Below, in pieces: positions 46,608-56,121 of a stretch of DNA of 64,000 bases. Source of the stretch: Flavonifractor sp. AGMB03687. GTDB lineage: Bacteria; Bacillota; Clostridia; Oscillospirales; Oscillospiraceae. Within the stretch, counting starts at the first letter, position 1. Each line of letters starts with the position of its first letter. The notes under the pieces were generated by a model. The model made no database searches and was not told the DNA's origin. It saw only the letters and a list, made by a program, of their open reading frames with translations. A program made the translations under genes and the position numbers. The stretch lies in the NCBI RefSeq assembly GCF_017811815.1, contig NZ_JADKZI010000003.1, positions 62,001 to 126,000 of the forward strand, read 5' to 3'.

Positions 46608-48763
46608 GCGCCGACACCTCCCAATTCCGCTTCCGACAGCTGGCTGCGGGCAATCTCCTGATAGGTGGGACAACTAGCCATCAGCTCCTCATGGGTGCCG
46701 ATGCCCGCCACCTTGCCCTCGTCCAACACAATGATCTGCTGGGCATGGAGGATGGTGGAGATCCGCTGGGCCACGATGATGACGGCAGCGTCCTTGACCT
46801 GCTCACTGAGGGCCCGGCGCAGAGCCGCGTCGGTCTTGTAATCCAGGGCGGAGAAGGAGTCGTCAAACAGGTAGACCTTGGGGTCCTTGGCAATGGCCCG
46901 GGCGATGGACAGCCGCTGCTTCTGGCCGCCGGACACGTTGGTGCCGCCCTGGGCAATGGGGGACTCGTAGCCCTCCGGCTTGGCGTCGATGAAGTCGTCG
47001 GCCTGGGCAATGACCGCCGCCTGCCGCATGGCCTCGTCGGTGATAGCTTCCCCGCCGAACTTCAGGTTGCTCTCGATGGTACCCGAGAAGAGCACCCCCT
47101 TCTGGGGCACGTATCCCAGCAGGCTGTGGAGCTTGTGGAGGGACAGGTTCCGGATGTCCACCCCGTCGATGGTAATACGGCCGTAGCTCACATCGAAGAA
47201 CCGGGGGATCAGGTTGAGCAGAGTGGATTTGCCGCTGCCGGTGGAACCGATGATGGCCGTAGTCTCCCCCGGCCGTGCGGTGAAGGAGATGTGCTCCAGC
47301 ACGTCGGCCTGGGCATCGGGGTAGCGGAAGGACACGTCCTCGAAGCACACCTCGCCCCGCCAGTTCTCCTTGCTCTCATCCTTGTTCTTGCCGGGCTCCG
47401 GGTCGCGGACCGATACCTTTGTATCCAGCACCTCCTGGATTCGCTTGGCGGACACGCCTGCCCGGGGCAGCATGATGGACACCACCGAGATCATCAGGAA
47501 GGCCATGACGATCTGCATGGTGTAGGTAATGAAGGCGATCATATCGCCCACCTGCATGGTGCCCAGGTCCACCCCATGGGCGCCCGCCCACACGATGAGC
47601 ACCGAGATGCCGTTCATGATGAGCATCATAATGGGCATCATCATGGACATGGTACGGTTGGTGAAGAGCTGGGTACCCATCAGGTCCCGATTGGCCTTGT
47701 CAAAGCGCTTTTCCTCATATGCCTCCCGGCTGAAGGCGCGGATCACGGGCAGGCCGGTGAGAATCTCACGGGACACCAGGTTCACCCGGTCGATCAGTGT
47801 CTGCATCTTCTTGAACTTGGGCATGGCCACCGTCATCAGCACCACGATGAGGGCCAGCAGCACACCTACCGCTACGCCGATGATCCAGCCCATGCCGGTG
47901 CGGGTGCTGGCCACCCGCACAATGCCGCCGATGCCGATGATGGGTGCGTAGAGCACCAGCCGCAGCAGCATGACCACCACCATCTGGATCTGCTGAATGT
48001 CGTTGGTGGACCGGGTGATGAGGGATGCGGTGGAAAATTTGTCAATCTCGGCATTGCCGAAGGAGACCACTTTGCGGAACACCTTACCACGCAGCTCCAT
48101 GCCCACGCTGGCCGCCACCCGGGAGGCCAGCATACCCGCTGTAATGGCGGCAGCCACCATCAGCAGGGTGAGGGCCAGCATCTTGCCGCCGGTGGTCAGC
48201 AAATAGCTGCGCTGCATGGCGTTCAGATCCATTCCCATGGTCTCATACTCCTGCCGGACAAACAGGATGGCCATCTGGTCGGTGAGCATATCGGCGGTGG
48301 CGCCGTACTGGTCGGCCATGGCCTCCATCTGCTCCATCAGGCCGGCCTTGAAGGTCTCCCGGCCCGCCTGCTCCGCTTGAGCCGTCAGCATAGCCGGGTC
48401 CATGCCCTGCTGCTCCATCTGATAAAGAGCCACCATGGGCAGGCCCAGCATCTGGTCCAGCTGGTCCAGAGTCTTTTTGTCCCTGACCGTCAGGGTATAG
48501 GTTCCATCCTCTGCGGCGGTATAGGCCGCCCGGAGGGCGGCCTCATCCTCGTCACTTAAAAAGAGGGTAAGGGCCTCCATGGTGGTTCCCCGCATCTGCT
48601 GCGGGGTAACCCGCTCCACACCGCTCTGCTGGATACCCACATCCACAATGTCCGACGTGTACTTGGGCAGCGTCAGGTCACAGTAGGCCTGTACGCACAG
48701 CAGTGCCAGGATGAGCACCACCATGCCCCCGTGTTTCTTCAAATACTTCAGAATATTCAGCAT
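46604..48763 (-). CDS. ABC exporter half-transporter (first subunit, large extracellular insert)
   Basis: A 719-residue half-transporter. Between membrane helix 1 (residues about 12-30) and helix 2 (starting near 190) there is an extra charged, Met/Gln-rich stretch of about 150 residues, much longer than usual for the family and likely extracellular. The ATPase domain has GSTGSGKSTLLNL, NVSGGQKQRLSIARA and VYLFDDSFSALDYKTD. Asp rather than Glu follows Walker B, a known pattern for the degenerate site of heterodimeric exporters. The tail has IVAQRISTI, with Gln instead of the switch His. It follows marR by 11 bases. Confidence 0.92.
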   Translation of the reverse strand: MLNILKYLKKHGGMVVLILALLCVQAYCDLTLPKYTSDIVDVGIQQSGVERVTPQQMRGTTMEALTLFLSDEDEAALRAAYTAAEDGTYTLTVRDKKTLDQLDQMLGLPMVALYQMEQQGMDPAMLTAQAEQAGRETFKAGLMEQMEAMADQYGATADMLTDQMAILFVRQEYETMGMDLNAMQRSYLLTTGGKMLALTLLMVAAAITAGMLASRVAASVGMELRGKVFRKVVSFGNAEIDKFSTASLITRSTNDIQQIQMVVVMLLRLVLYAPIIGIGGIVRVASTRTGMGWIIGVAVGVLLALIVVLMTVAMPKFKKMQTLIDRVNLVSREILTGLPVIRAFSREAYEEKRFDKANRDLMGTQLFTNRTMSMMMPIMMLIMNGISVLIVWAGAHGVDLGTMQVGDMIAFITYTMQIVMAFLMISVVSIMLPRAGVSAKRIQEVLDTKVSVRDPEPGKNKDESKENWRGEVCFEDVSFRYPDAQADVLEHISFTARPGETTAIIGSTGSGKSTLLNLIPRFFDVSYGRITIDGVDIRNLSLHKLHSLLGYVPQKGVLFSGTIESNLKFGGEAITDEAMRQAAVIAQADDFIDAKPEGYESPIAQGGTNVSGGQKQRLSIARAIAKDPKVYLFDDSFSALDYKTDAALRRALSEQVKDAAVIIVAQRISTILHAQQIIVLDEGKVAGIGTHEELMASCPTYQEIARSQLSEAELGGVGA

Positions 48764-48774
48764 GTCATTGCTCC

Positions 48775-49233
48775 TTATTCCACAGACATCTTCTGTCCTT
48801 CCTCCTGAACGGCCTGGGTCAGCCGGTCCAGCTGGTCCACCAGAGACTGAAGCTCTTCGGCGCCCAGCCGGTCCACCACCCGTCCGGCCAGCTTCGCCAT
48901 CTGCTGCTGGCAGGCGGTCAGCAGGCTGCGCCCCTCCTCCGTCAGCACCACATAGGTGGTCCGCCGGTCCTGAGGATCGGTTTTACGCTCCAGCAGCCCC
49001 TTCTCCTCCAGCCGGCGCAGCATCCGGGATACCGCCGGCTGGGATACATACGCGCACTGGTTCAGCTCAGAGACATAGATTCCTTTGGCCTCCGGCCGCT
49101 CCTCCTGCCAGCGCTGGATCCGCTGGAGCATCATAAATTCGCCCATGGGCAGGCCGCCCATAGGCAGACTGTAACGTGTTTGGATGAGCCGCCGCAGCGC
49201 GCCGCTCAACTCGGTCATCAATCTATCTTCCAT
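48775..49233 (-). CDS. MarR family transcriptional regulator
   Basis: A 152-residue winged-helix regulator: GIYVSELNQCAYVSQPAVSRMLRRLEEKGLLERKTDPQDRRTTYVVLTEEGRSLL is the MarR core with the DxRxxxxxLT wing. It heads the operon with the two ABC half-transporters and probably represses it until a substrate binds. The start at 49233 has a modest ribosome site. Confidence 0.92.
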   Translation of the reverse strand: MEDRLMTELSGALRRLIQTRYSLPMGGLPMGEFMMLQRIQRWQEERPEAKGIYVSELNQCAYVSQPAVSRMLRRLEEKGLLERKTDPQDRRTTYVVLTEEGRSLLTACQQQMAKLAGRVVDRLGAEELQSLVDQLDRLTQAVQEEGQKMSVE

Positions 49234-49277
49234 TCCATCACCGCCTTAATTCTTAACTATGTTATATAATTGTGCGT

Positions 49278-49292
49278 GAAGTATCATACTTC
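49278..49292. promoter_or_regulatory. Candidate MarR operator
   Basis: GAAGTAT-C-ATACTTC, a perfect 15-base palindrome about 45 bases upstream of marR in an AT-rich gap. The rest of 49293-49507 shows no clear element. Confidence 0.5.
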
Positions 49293-49521
49293 GTTAGCCC
49301 TCGGAAGTCAAGGGCTTTGCCCTCCTGAATTGTAAACACTCTGTGAATCTCTTTCCGATCTTTCCATCATACCCGCTTCTACTTTTATACAAACACTATG
49401 CTGGCAGGCTATTGTATTGGCAAAAAGGAGTCGATAAGATGATAATAGTACGAAAAAGGAAGGAATAGATCCTCTTCCCTCAAAAAAGGATCCGGCATCA
49501 GTTGTATAAGGAGGATTGGAT

Positions 49522-50097
49522 ATGAGAACGATCAAGGAAATGATGGCAATGGCCGATGAGTATCAGTCCACCGCGGCGGGACTCATGCGTACCAACAACA
49601 AGAAGCTGCCGTTCCAGATGATCCTGGACAGCCTGGCTCCGGATGAGGATGTGCTGCTGGCGGTGGGCGCCAATGCCGGCACCGTTGGAAAGACCGCCTA
49701 TCAGATGGTGGCTGTGGCCTTTACCAACACCCGGCTGCTGATCGCAGGCAAGCCCAACTCCCTGATTGGTACCTTTATGAGCGCAGGCGCAAAGTCCATC
49801 AAGCTGGATAAAGTGAACTCCATCGGTGTATTCGGCATGAACATCCGCCTGGATACCATTGGGGACGAAGATGTGGTTTTGGGCTCCTACTCCCCTGAGA
49901 TCCGTCAAAAACTTTCTGCCGAGATCCAGAAGATCGTCAATCAGTACCAGAGTGAAAAGGCATCCCAGGGCAACGCCACCGTGATCCAGCAGGCCTCTGC
50001 CGCTGATGAGCTGAAAAAGTTCAAGGAACTGCTGGACATGGGCGTGATCACCCAGGAGGAGTTCGACGCCAAGAAAAAACAGCTGCTGGGCCTGTAA
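49522..50097 (+). CDS. PH-like/SHOCT domain protein
   Basis: A 191-residue soluble protein. The middle (FQMILDSLAPDEDVLLAVGAN through TNTRLLIAGKPN to IRLDTIG) resembles bacterial PH-like domains. The end, DELKKFKELLDMGVITQEEFDAKKKQLLGL, is a SHOCT oligomerisation motif. The start is the ATG at 49522, seven bases after AAGGAGG. No partner gene. Function unknown. Confidence 0.8.
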   Translation: MRTIKEMMAMADEYQSTAAGLMRTNNKKLPFQMILDSLAPDEDVLLAVGANAGTVGKTAYQMVAVAFTNTRLLIAGKPNSLIGTFMSAGAKSIKLDKVNSIGVFGMNIRLDTIGDEDVVLGSYSPEIRQKLSAEIQKIVNQYQSEKASQGNATVIQQASAADELKKFKELLDMGVITQEEFDAKKKQLLGL

Positions 50098-50114
50098 GCC
50101 CTGTATCCTATAAG

Positions 50115-50140
50115 AAGGCGGGGCCCAGCCCCGCCTTTTC
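50115..50140 (+). terminator. Terminator after the PH/SHOCT gene
   Basis: AAGGCGGGGC pairs with GCCCCGCCTT around CCA, then TTCC. Confidence 0.8.
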
Positions 50141-50198
50141 CTATCGCTATAGTATATCTAAATATGGGTGCAAGTGTGTCAAATACAGCATGAATAAG

Positions 50199-50297
50199 CA
50201 AAAAAGTTCCCCGGCCCATTGGACCGGGGAACCCTTGCTTTATCGATTAGCCGAAGTAACGCTTCAGCAGGCCCTCGAAAGCCTTGCCGTGACGGGC
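50199..50297. repeat. Direct repeat, copy 1 of rubrerythrin 3' end plus terminator
   Basis: 99 bases matching 50417-50515 with one mismatch. On the minus strand it holds the last 16 codons of rubrerythrin (from [11 protein letters not shown]), its stop, and a second terminator hairpin (50206-50232). Confidence 0.95.
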
Positions 50298-50416
50298 GAT
50301 CCCATGGGACAAGTCCCATGGGGACCCCGATGATTTCATCTGCTCGGGCGGAGTGAATCCGCCCGGCATCGAGGTTTTAGCTTCGCCAAAACGCTCGGTA
50401 ACGAGGCCCGCCACGA
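50298..50416. repeat. 119-base hairpin-rich insert between the repeats
   Basis: It holds a 10-bp cruciform-like palindrome at 50301-50322, CGGGCGGA/TCCGCCCG at 50345-50365, and GTTTTAGC-GCCAAAAC at 50374-50392 inside an outer CGAG/CTCG. The last bases (CGAGGCCCGCCACG) nearly match the inverse of the adjacent rubrerythrin sequence. No coding potential. Confidence 0.8.
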
Positions 50417-50515
50417 CAAAAAAGTTCCCCGGTCCATTGGACCGGGGAACCCTTGCTTTATCGATTAGCCGAAGTAACGCTTCAGCAGGCCCTCGAAAGC
50501 CTTGCCGTGACGGGC
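50417..50515. repeat. Direct repeat, copy 2 (inside the intact gene)
   Basis: The copy belonging to the functional rubrerythrin gene and its terminator; offset of 218 bases from copy 1. Confidence 0.95.
50424..50450 (-). terminator. Terminator of rubrerythrin
   Basis: GTTCCCCGGTCC and its exact complement around ATT. The minus strand continues into TTTTTTG. A duplicated copy with one mismatch lies at 50206-50232. Confidence 0.9.
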
Positions 50516-51007
50516 CTCGTCGCGAGCCATCTCGTGAACGGTGTCGTGGATGGCGTCCAGGTTGTGCTGCTTGGCCAGCTTAGCCAGGTCAGTCTTACCC
50601 TGGGTAGCGCCGTTCTCGGCGTCCACACGCATCTCCAGGTTCTTCTTGGTGGAGTCGGTCACGACCTCGCCCAGCAGCTCGGCGAACTTGGCAGCGTGCT
50701 CAGCCTCCTCGTAGGCGGCCTTCTCCCAGTACAGGCCGATCTCGGGATAACCCTCGCGGTGAGCCACGCGGGCCATGGCCAGGTACATACCAACCTCAGA
50801 GCACTCGCCCTGGAAGTTCTCGCGCAGGCCCTGGATGATCTCCTCGGGAGCGCCCTTAGCTACGCCGACCACATGCTCGGAAGCCCAGGTCTTGTCGCCG
50901 CCCTGGAGCACAAACTTCTCCTTGGGAGCCTTGCAGATGGGGCAGAAATCAGGGGCGGAATCCCCCTCGTGAACGTAACCGCAAACAGAGCAGACCCACT
51001 TTTTCAT
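50465..51007 (-). CDS. Reverse rubrerythrin
   Basis: A 180-residue iron protein that reduces peroxide (and oxygen in clostridial members) using NADH-derived electrons. Unlike classical rubrerythrin, the rubredoxin-like domain is N-terminal: CSVCG (Cys6, Cys9) and CPICK (Cys22, Cys25). The di-iron four-helix domain follows with [24 protein letters not shown] and [13 protein letters not shown], providing the E/ExxH ligands. AGGAGG precedes the ATG. Its promoter overlaps a Fur/PerR-like palindrome. The 3' end is duplicated downstream. Confidence 0.95.
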   Translation of the reverse strand: MKKWVCSVCGYVHEGDSAPDFCPICKAPKEKFVLQGGDKTWASEHVVGVAKGAPEEIIQGLRENFQGECSEVGMYLAMARVAHREGYPEIGLYWEKAAYEEAEHAAKFAELLGEVVTDSTKKNLEMRVDAENGATQGKTDLAKLAKQHNLDAIHDTVHEMARDEARHGKAFEGLLKRYFG

Positions 51008-51069
51008 GTGATTTTCCTCCTATAATTGTAATTTCATTTTATTTGATCTAGGTTTAGCGGAAGTGCTAA

Positions 51070-51092
51070 TCAGTAATGATTATCATTTCTGA
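51070..51092. promoter_or_regulatory. Fur/PerR-type operator at the rubrerythrin start site
   Basis: A 23-base palindrome TCAG-T-AATGAT-T-ATCATT-T-CTGA whose core AATGATNATCATT matches the Fur box. It covers the predicted transcript start, so a Fur-family repressor (PerR would fit peroxide defence) should block transcription. Confidence 0.75.
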
Positions 51093-51096
51093 TATA

Positions 51097-51125
51097 AAGA
51101 TAGCACAACTTAACTTTCTCGTCAA
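51097..51125 (-). promoter_or_regulatory. Promoter of rubrerythrin
   Basis: Minus strand TTGACG (51125-51120), 17 bases, TATCTT (51102-51097). Beyond it, 51126-51279 shows no gene or signal. Confidence 0.7.
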
Positions 51126-51279
51126 GTCTTTTTTTGCATTTGCGAAAAGTTTTTTTAGCCGCCTTCCAGCCCTGCCAAACCCTCCACAATCAGCGGCCGC
51201 AAAGGCCTCTAAACGCAAACCCATCATAACACACAGGATCATATGGATTCAAGCGATCCCACGGTAAAGTTTTGACAGA

Positions 51280-51313
51280 AAAAGCGCCCGCCGCTGCTGC
51301 GGCGGGCGCTTTC
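51280..51313 (-). terminator. Terminator of hsp20
   Basis: AAAGCGCCCGCCGC pairs with GCGGCGGGCGCTTT around TGCT, with T-run on the minus strand. Confidence 0.9.
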
Positions 51314-51322
51314 CGTACCGTT

Positions 51323-51766
51323 TTACTCGATGGCGATGGTGTGGTTGACAGGCAGCTGCTGCACCGCCTTAGGCAGAGTGATCTTCAGGATACCATCCTC
51401 AAACTTGGCGGACACATCCTTGGGCTCCACCTGCTCACCCACATAGAAGCTGCGGCTGCACTGACCGGCGTAGCGCTCCCGGCGCAGATAACGGCCGTTC
51501 TTCTCCTCTTCGTCCTTATCCAGGCCCTTGGCGGCGCTGATGGTCAGACAACCGTCCTTCAGTTCCAGCTGAACCTCATCCTTCTTGAAGCCGGGCAGGT
51601 CCACATCCAGCTCATAGGCATTCTCGGTCTCCCGCACATCGGTCTTCATCAGGTTCTTGCCGTGCTTACCGTACAGCGGGTTGTGGGCAAACATGTCGGG
51701 CATTCTGTCAAAGGGATCCTGGAAAAAGTCGTCAAACAGATTTTCACCAAACAGGCTAGGTAACAT
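51323..51766 (-). CDS. Hsp20/alpha-crystallin family small heat-shock protein
   Basis: A 147-residue holdase chaperone. The N-terminal stretch rich in Phe/Asp (LFGENLFDDFFQDPFDRM) precedes the alpha-crystallin domain (ENAYELDVDLPGFKKDEVQLELKDGCLTIS to SAKFEDGILKITLPK). The short tail contains the HTIAIE I-x-I motif for oligomer assembly. GGAGGT precedes the ATG. It is controlled by an overlapping promoter and CIRCE, as clpB is by CIRCE, but has a long leader of about 160 bases. Confidence 0.95.
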   Translation of the reverse strand: MLPSLFGENLFDDFFQDPFDRMPDMFAHNPLYGKHGKNLMKTDVRETENAYELDVDLPGFKKDEVQLELKDGCLTISAAKGLDKDEEEKNGRYLRRERYAGQCSRSFYVGEQVEPKDVSAKFEDGILKITLPKAVQQLPVNHTIAIE

Positions 51767-51928
51767 AAGTCATACCTCCATTCATCTTCGACGGCTCGTA
51801 GCTGGGGGGAAGTGAACCCTCGCGGTGGCGAGCTTCTGTTACCTGTTCCGGACGGTGGTGTACCGGCCGGACGTTTCGGTTCTTTTCAATCCCCGGATGG
51901 GCTCTCATTGGGCCCCTCTCTCAAGGAC
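51767..51928 (-). other. Long 5' leader of hsp20
   Basis: About 160 transcribed, non-coding bases with several possible GC-rich hairpins (for example CCGGCCGG-CCGTCCGG and CTCG-CGAG near 51816). The ribosome site region is not in an obvious U-rich ROSE-type stem. Role unknown. Confidence 0.5.
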
Positions 51929-51934
51929 ACCCTT

Positions 51935-51962
51935 ATTATAACACCAGAATTAGCACTGTCAA
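51935..51962 (-). promoter_or_regulatory. Promoter of hsp20
   Basis: Minus strand TTGACA (51962-51957), 16 bases, TATAAT (51940-51935): both boxes perfect. Confidence 0.88.
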
Positions 51963-51976
51963 TAGGAGAGTGCTAA
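51950..51976. promoter_or_regulatory. CIRCE operator of hsp20
   Basis: TTAGCACTG, nine bases, GAGTGCTAA: one mismatch to CIRCE. It overlaps the -35 box, so HrcA binding would exclude RNA polymerase. Confidence 0.92.
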
Positions 51977-52033
51977 TGTTCACACAAGAAGCAATTTTTG
52001 TTCACAATTTATCCGATTTTTGCCCGCAAAAAA

Positions 52034-52064
52034 GCTGTACCCGCTGCGGTGCAGCGGGTACAGC
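52034..52064 (-). terminator. Terminator of the cytidylate kinase-like gene
   Basis: GCTGTACCCGCTGC and its exact complement around GGT, with a T-run on the minus strand. Confidence 0.88.
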
Positions 52065-52077
52065 CCTTATATCTCAT

Positions 52078-52674
52078 TTACGGAGCCTTGGTAATGGCCT
52101 CAGCGGCCGCGCGGATGACCGCCACGGCGGCGTCAATGCCGATGCGGCTGTTGACACACAGGTCATACTCCCGGCTCTGGCCCCAGCGGCCGGTGGCGAA
52201 GTAGTTGTAATAGGAGGCTCTGGCCTTGTCCTGACGGATGACGAAGCTCTCCAGGTTGGCTTCCTGCACACCGTACTCCTCCCGGGCCCGGCGAATGCGC
52301 TGATCCAGAGGGGCGTTGACAAACACCTTCAGGCAGTTGGGCTGATCCCGGAGGATGTAGTCGGCGCAGCGGCCCACAATGACGCAGGACTCCCGTGCAG
52401 CGGCCTCCTTGATGACCTTGGCCTGCGCGATAAACACCTGGTCGGGGACCGAGGGGGTCTGGACGCTGGTGTAGAGGTCATAGAGGAAGCTGTTGGTGGG
52501 GCGCTGATGCTCGGCATTACGGATAAAGTGCTCAGAAAAGCCGGTCTTCTTTGCCACGTCGGAGATCAGCTGCTTGTCGTAGAACGTGATGCCCATATCC
52601 TCGGACAGCTTCTTTGCGATGAGCCGCCCGCCGGAGCCGTATTCACGACCAATGGTAATGACGATGTGTTTCAT
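52078..52674 (-). CDS. Cytidylate kinase-like family protein
   Basis: A 198-residue P-loop protein. The start MKHIVITIGREYGSGGRLIAKKLSE carries GREYGSGG as nucleotide-binding loop. GFSEHFIRNAEHQRPTNSF, SCVIVGRCADYIL, KVFVNAPLDQRIRRA and YYNYFATGRWGQSREYDLCVNSR define the cytidylate_kin2 group. These proteins resemble CMP kinases, but their substrates are mostly unproven. The ATG at 52674 has AGGAGGTG upstream; the frame is open to 52863 without a start signal. Confidence 0.85.
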   Translation of the reverse strand: MKHIVITIGREYGSGGRLIAKKLSEDMGITFYDKQLISDVAKKTGFSEHFIRNAEHQRPTNSFLYDLYTSVQTPSVPDQVFIAQAKVIKEAAARESCVIVGRCADYILRDQPNCLKVFVNAPLDQRIRRAREEYGVQEANLESFVIRQDKARASYYNYFATGRWGQSREYDLCVNSRIGIDAAVAVIRAAAEAITKAP

Positions 52675-52735
52675 AAGGACACCTCCTATCCTGATTTTAG
52701 TATAATACAGTTGGAGGCATTCGTCAAAGCACTTT

Positions 52736-53950
52736 TTACTGGCGGATCCCGGTGCTGCCGGAATAGCGGGAGGGCAGCACCTGCTGGATGGAGAGTCCGT
52801 CAATGACGCCGTCCTCCCACATCTGAAGCAATGCCGAGGGCTGAGCGTACACCAGCGCACCATAGATCTCTACCCCATTCTCCTCCACATAGTCCCGGAT
52901 GGACGCGAAATCATACGATACCACAGGCCCCGCCAGGGCCTCTACCGCCTCCGGCCGGTCTGCCAGATAGCTGAGCAGGGTGATAAAATGCTCCTTAGCG
53001 GCGCTACCCTCAAACTGGGCCCTGCTTTTTTCCGTAAAACTGCGCCCCACCATCTCCTCCCACATCTGGGTGTAAGAGAACATGGGGTATCGCTCCTGGT
53101 CCGGCGCGGCATCCAGATAAGGGCAGTCCTCAGTCTGATAGCCGATGAGCTGATTTTCCTCCGCCGTCCGCACCGCGGCCCACCGAAAGGAGAGGATACC
53201 CTGAGCGCAATAGCCATCATATGCGGCCTCCAGCTGCGCAAAGCCGATGGGATTGAGCCGCTCCGGGAAATGGACCCACACCGCCAGATAGGAGGTCTCA
53301 GGCAGCTGAGACAGGTAATCCACCGTCTCCTGGCTGTAACCGCTTACCGCCAAATCTCTTCCCCCATCCACGATGGCCTCCATGGTCAGCAGATCAAAAC
53401 CATTTTGCATGGAGGCGGTGATCCACGCTCCCGTTCCATATTCGCCAGGATTCATGGTCCTGCTGACCTGGTTTCTCTCCCCGGTGAGCCAATCTCCTGT
53501 GGTGTAGGTTAAGGCATATCTTCCAAAGCCCAGGGGCTCGGTCTGGACACTGGTTATGGTCTGCCCCGGCATCAGAAGGCTGTATAGGGCGGTCAGATCA
53601 ACGGTGGCATCGCTGTACTGCGTCTGCCCCACCGTCTGCGCGTTGGGCTGATAATAGAAGGAGGACACTAGGGGATTCACCACAAACTGTACCACCAGCA
53701 CCACTGCCAGCACGATGGCCGCCGCCCACAGGGCGGTGCGGCGCAGCCTGCGATTCACCGTCCGTTTTACCTTCTTTACCTCGGCATTGGAGCTAGACTG
53801 GGCCTCTCCCCCCTCCTCCAGCGCCTCCAAGCCCTCCGCCAGATAGTCGGCGATGGCCTCGCTCTTCTCCAGCTCTGCCTCCACCAGGGCCCGCTCGTCC
53901 TCGGTGGCAGTGCCGTTCTTGTATTTCTCCAGTAATTCCCGGAATGTCAT
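52736..53950 (-). CDS. Anti-sigma factor (partner of the ECF sigma upstream)
   Basis: A 404-residue membrane protein. The cytosolic N-terminal part (TFRELLEKYKNGTATEDERALVEAELEKSEAIADYL) is a typical short anti-sigma domain. One membrane helix follows (72-92), then an extracellular domain of about 310 residues similar in layout to Sigma_reg N/C proteins (QTVGQTQYSDATVDLTALYSLLMPGQTITSV, YLAVWVHFPERLNP). Start and sigma stop share ATGA. It should hold the sigma factor at the membrane until an envelope signal. Confidence 0.85.
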   Translation of the reverse strand: MTFRELLEKYKNGTATEDERALVEAELEKSEAIADYLAEGLEALEEGGEAQSSSNAEVKKVKRTVNRRLRRTALWAAAIVLAVVLVVQFVVNPLVSSFYYQPNAQTVGQTQYSDATVDLTALYSLLMPGQTITSVQTEPLGFGRYALTYTTGDWLTGERNQVSRTMNPGEYGTGAWITASMQNGFDLLTMEAIVDGGRDLAVSGYSQETVDYLSQLPETSYLAVWVHFPERLNPIGFAQLEAAYDGYCAQGILSFRWAAVRTAEENQLIGYQTEDCPYLDAAPDQERYPMFSYTQMWEEMVGRSFTEKSRAQFEGSAAKEHFITLLSYLADRPEAVEALAGPVVSYDFASIRDYVEENGVEIYGALVYAQPSALLQMWEDGVIDGLSIQQVLPSRYSGSTGIRQ

Positions 53951-54435
53951 AGCGCTCCCTCCAATCTGGTCTTGAGCTTCCTGCGGGCCCGGCACAGCAT
54001 GGTCCGGGCCGCGCCGGGGCTGATCCCCATGGCCGCCCCCACTTCTTTCAGCGACAACTCTCCATAATAATATAAGGTAATGATCTCCCGATCCAGCGGG
54101 GAGAGCTCCTGCACCGCCCGATAGACCGCCCGCCGGGTCTCCTCCCGGATCAGGTCCTCCAGCAGGTCGTCCTCCCCCGTCAGCCGCTCCGGGTCAGGCG
54201 GCTCCCCGGTCAGGTGCTTGCGGCGGCGGCACTGGTCCAGCCACAGGTTGCGGCACACCTTGAACAGCCAGCCCTTCCAGCCGTCCTCCTCCCCCTCCAG
54301 GGAGAGAAGGGCCCGGCAGAAGGCCTCGCTCATCAGGTCCTGGGCCTGGGACCAATCCTGACAGAGGGCAAAGGCATAGAGGTACAGCTCACCGGCATAC
54401 TTGTGATAGAGCCCCTCCAGCGTCTTTGGCTCCAC
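53947..54435 (-). CDS. ECF-type RNA polymerase sigma factor
   Basis: A 162-residue sigma-70-like factor: region 2 (LYHKYAGELYLYAFALCQDWSQAQDLMSEAFCRAL) and region 4 (LSPLDREIITLYYYGELSLKEVGAAMGISPGAARTMLCRARRKL). The start is taken as GTG at 54435 after GGGGGAGG; a GTG at 54453 is also open. It is translationally coupled to the anti-sigma gene. Its target promoters are unknown. Confidence 0.92.
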   Translation of the reverse strand: MEPKTLEGLYHKYAGELYLYAFALCQDWSQAQDLMSEAFCRALLSLEGEEDGWKGWLFKVCRNLWLDQCRRRKHLTGEPPDPERLTGEDDLLEDLIREETRRAVYRAVQELSPLDREIITLYYYGELSLKEVGAAMGISPGAARTMLCRARRKLKTRLEGAL

Positions 54436-54582
54436 GCTCCTCCCCCCTTTCACCTAAAGAACGCACCAGCGCAAAATATGTTACATCTCGTCATTCCGTT
54501 GCACGCTAAAGTATAGATTAGTGCAATACTTGCCAGTTTTCACGAAAGTACTCGGCGGTTTTTGCAACTTTATAATTTTTCC

Positions 54583-56070
<1,488 letters not shown>

Positions 56071-56079
56071 TCTTGAAAC

Positions 56080-56121
56080 AAAAATGGCATCCATCCTTTA
56101 CAACGGATGGATGCCATTTTT
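56080..56121. terminator. Terminator after gdhA
   Basis: AAAAATGGCATCCATCC pairs with GGATGGATGCCATTTTT. The hairpin overlaps the last codons of the converging gene at 56098. Confidence 0.92.
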
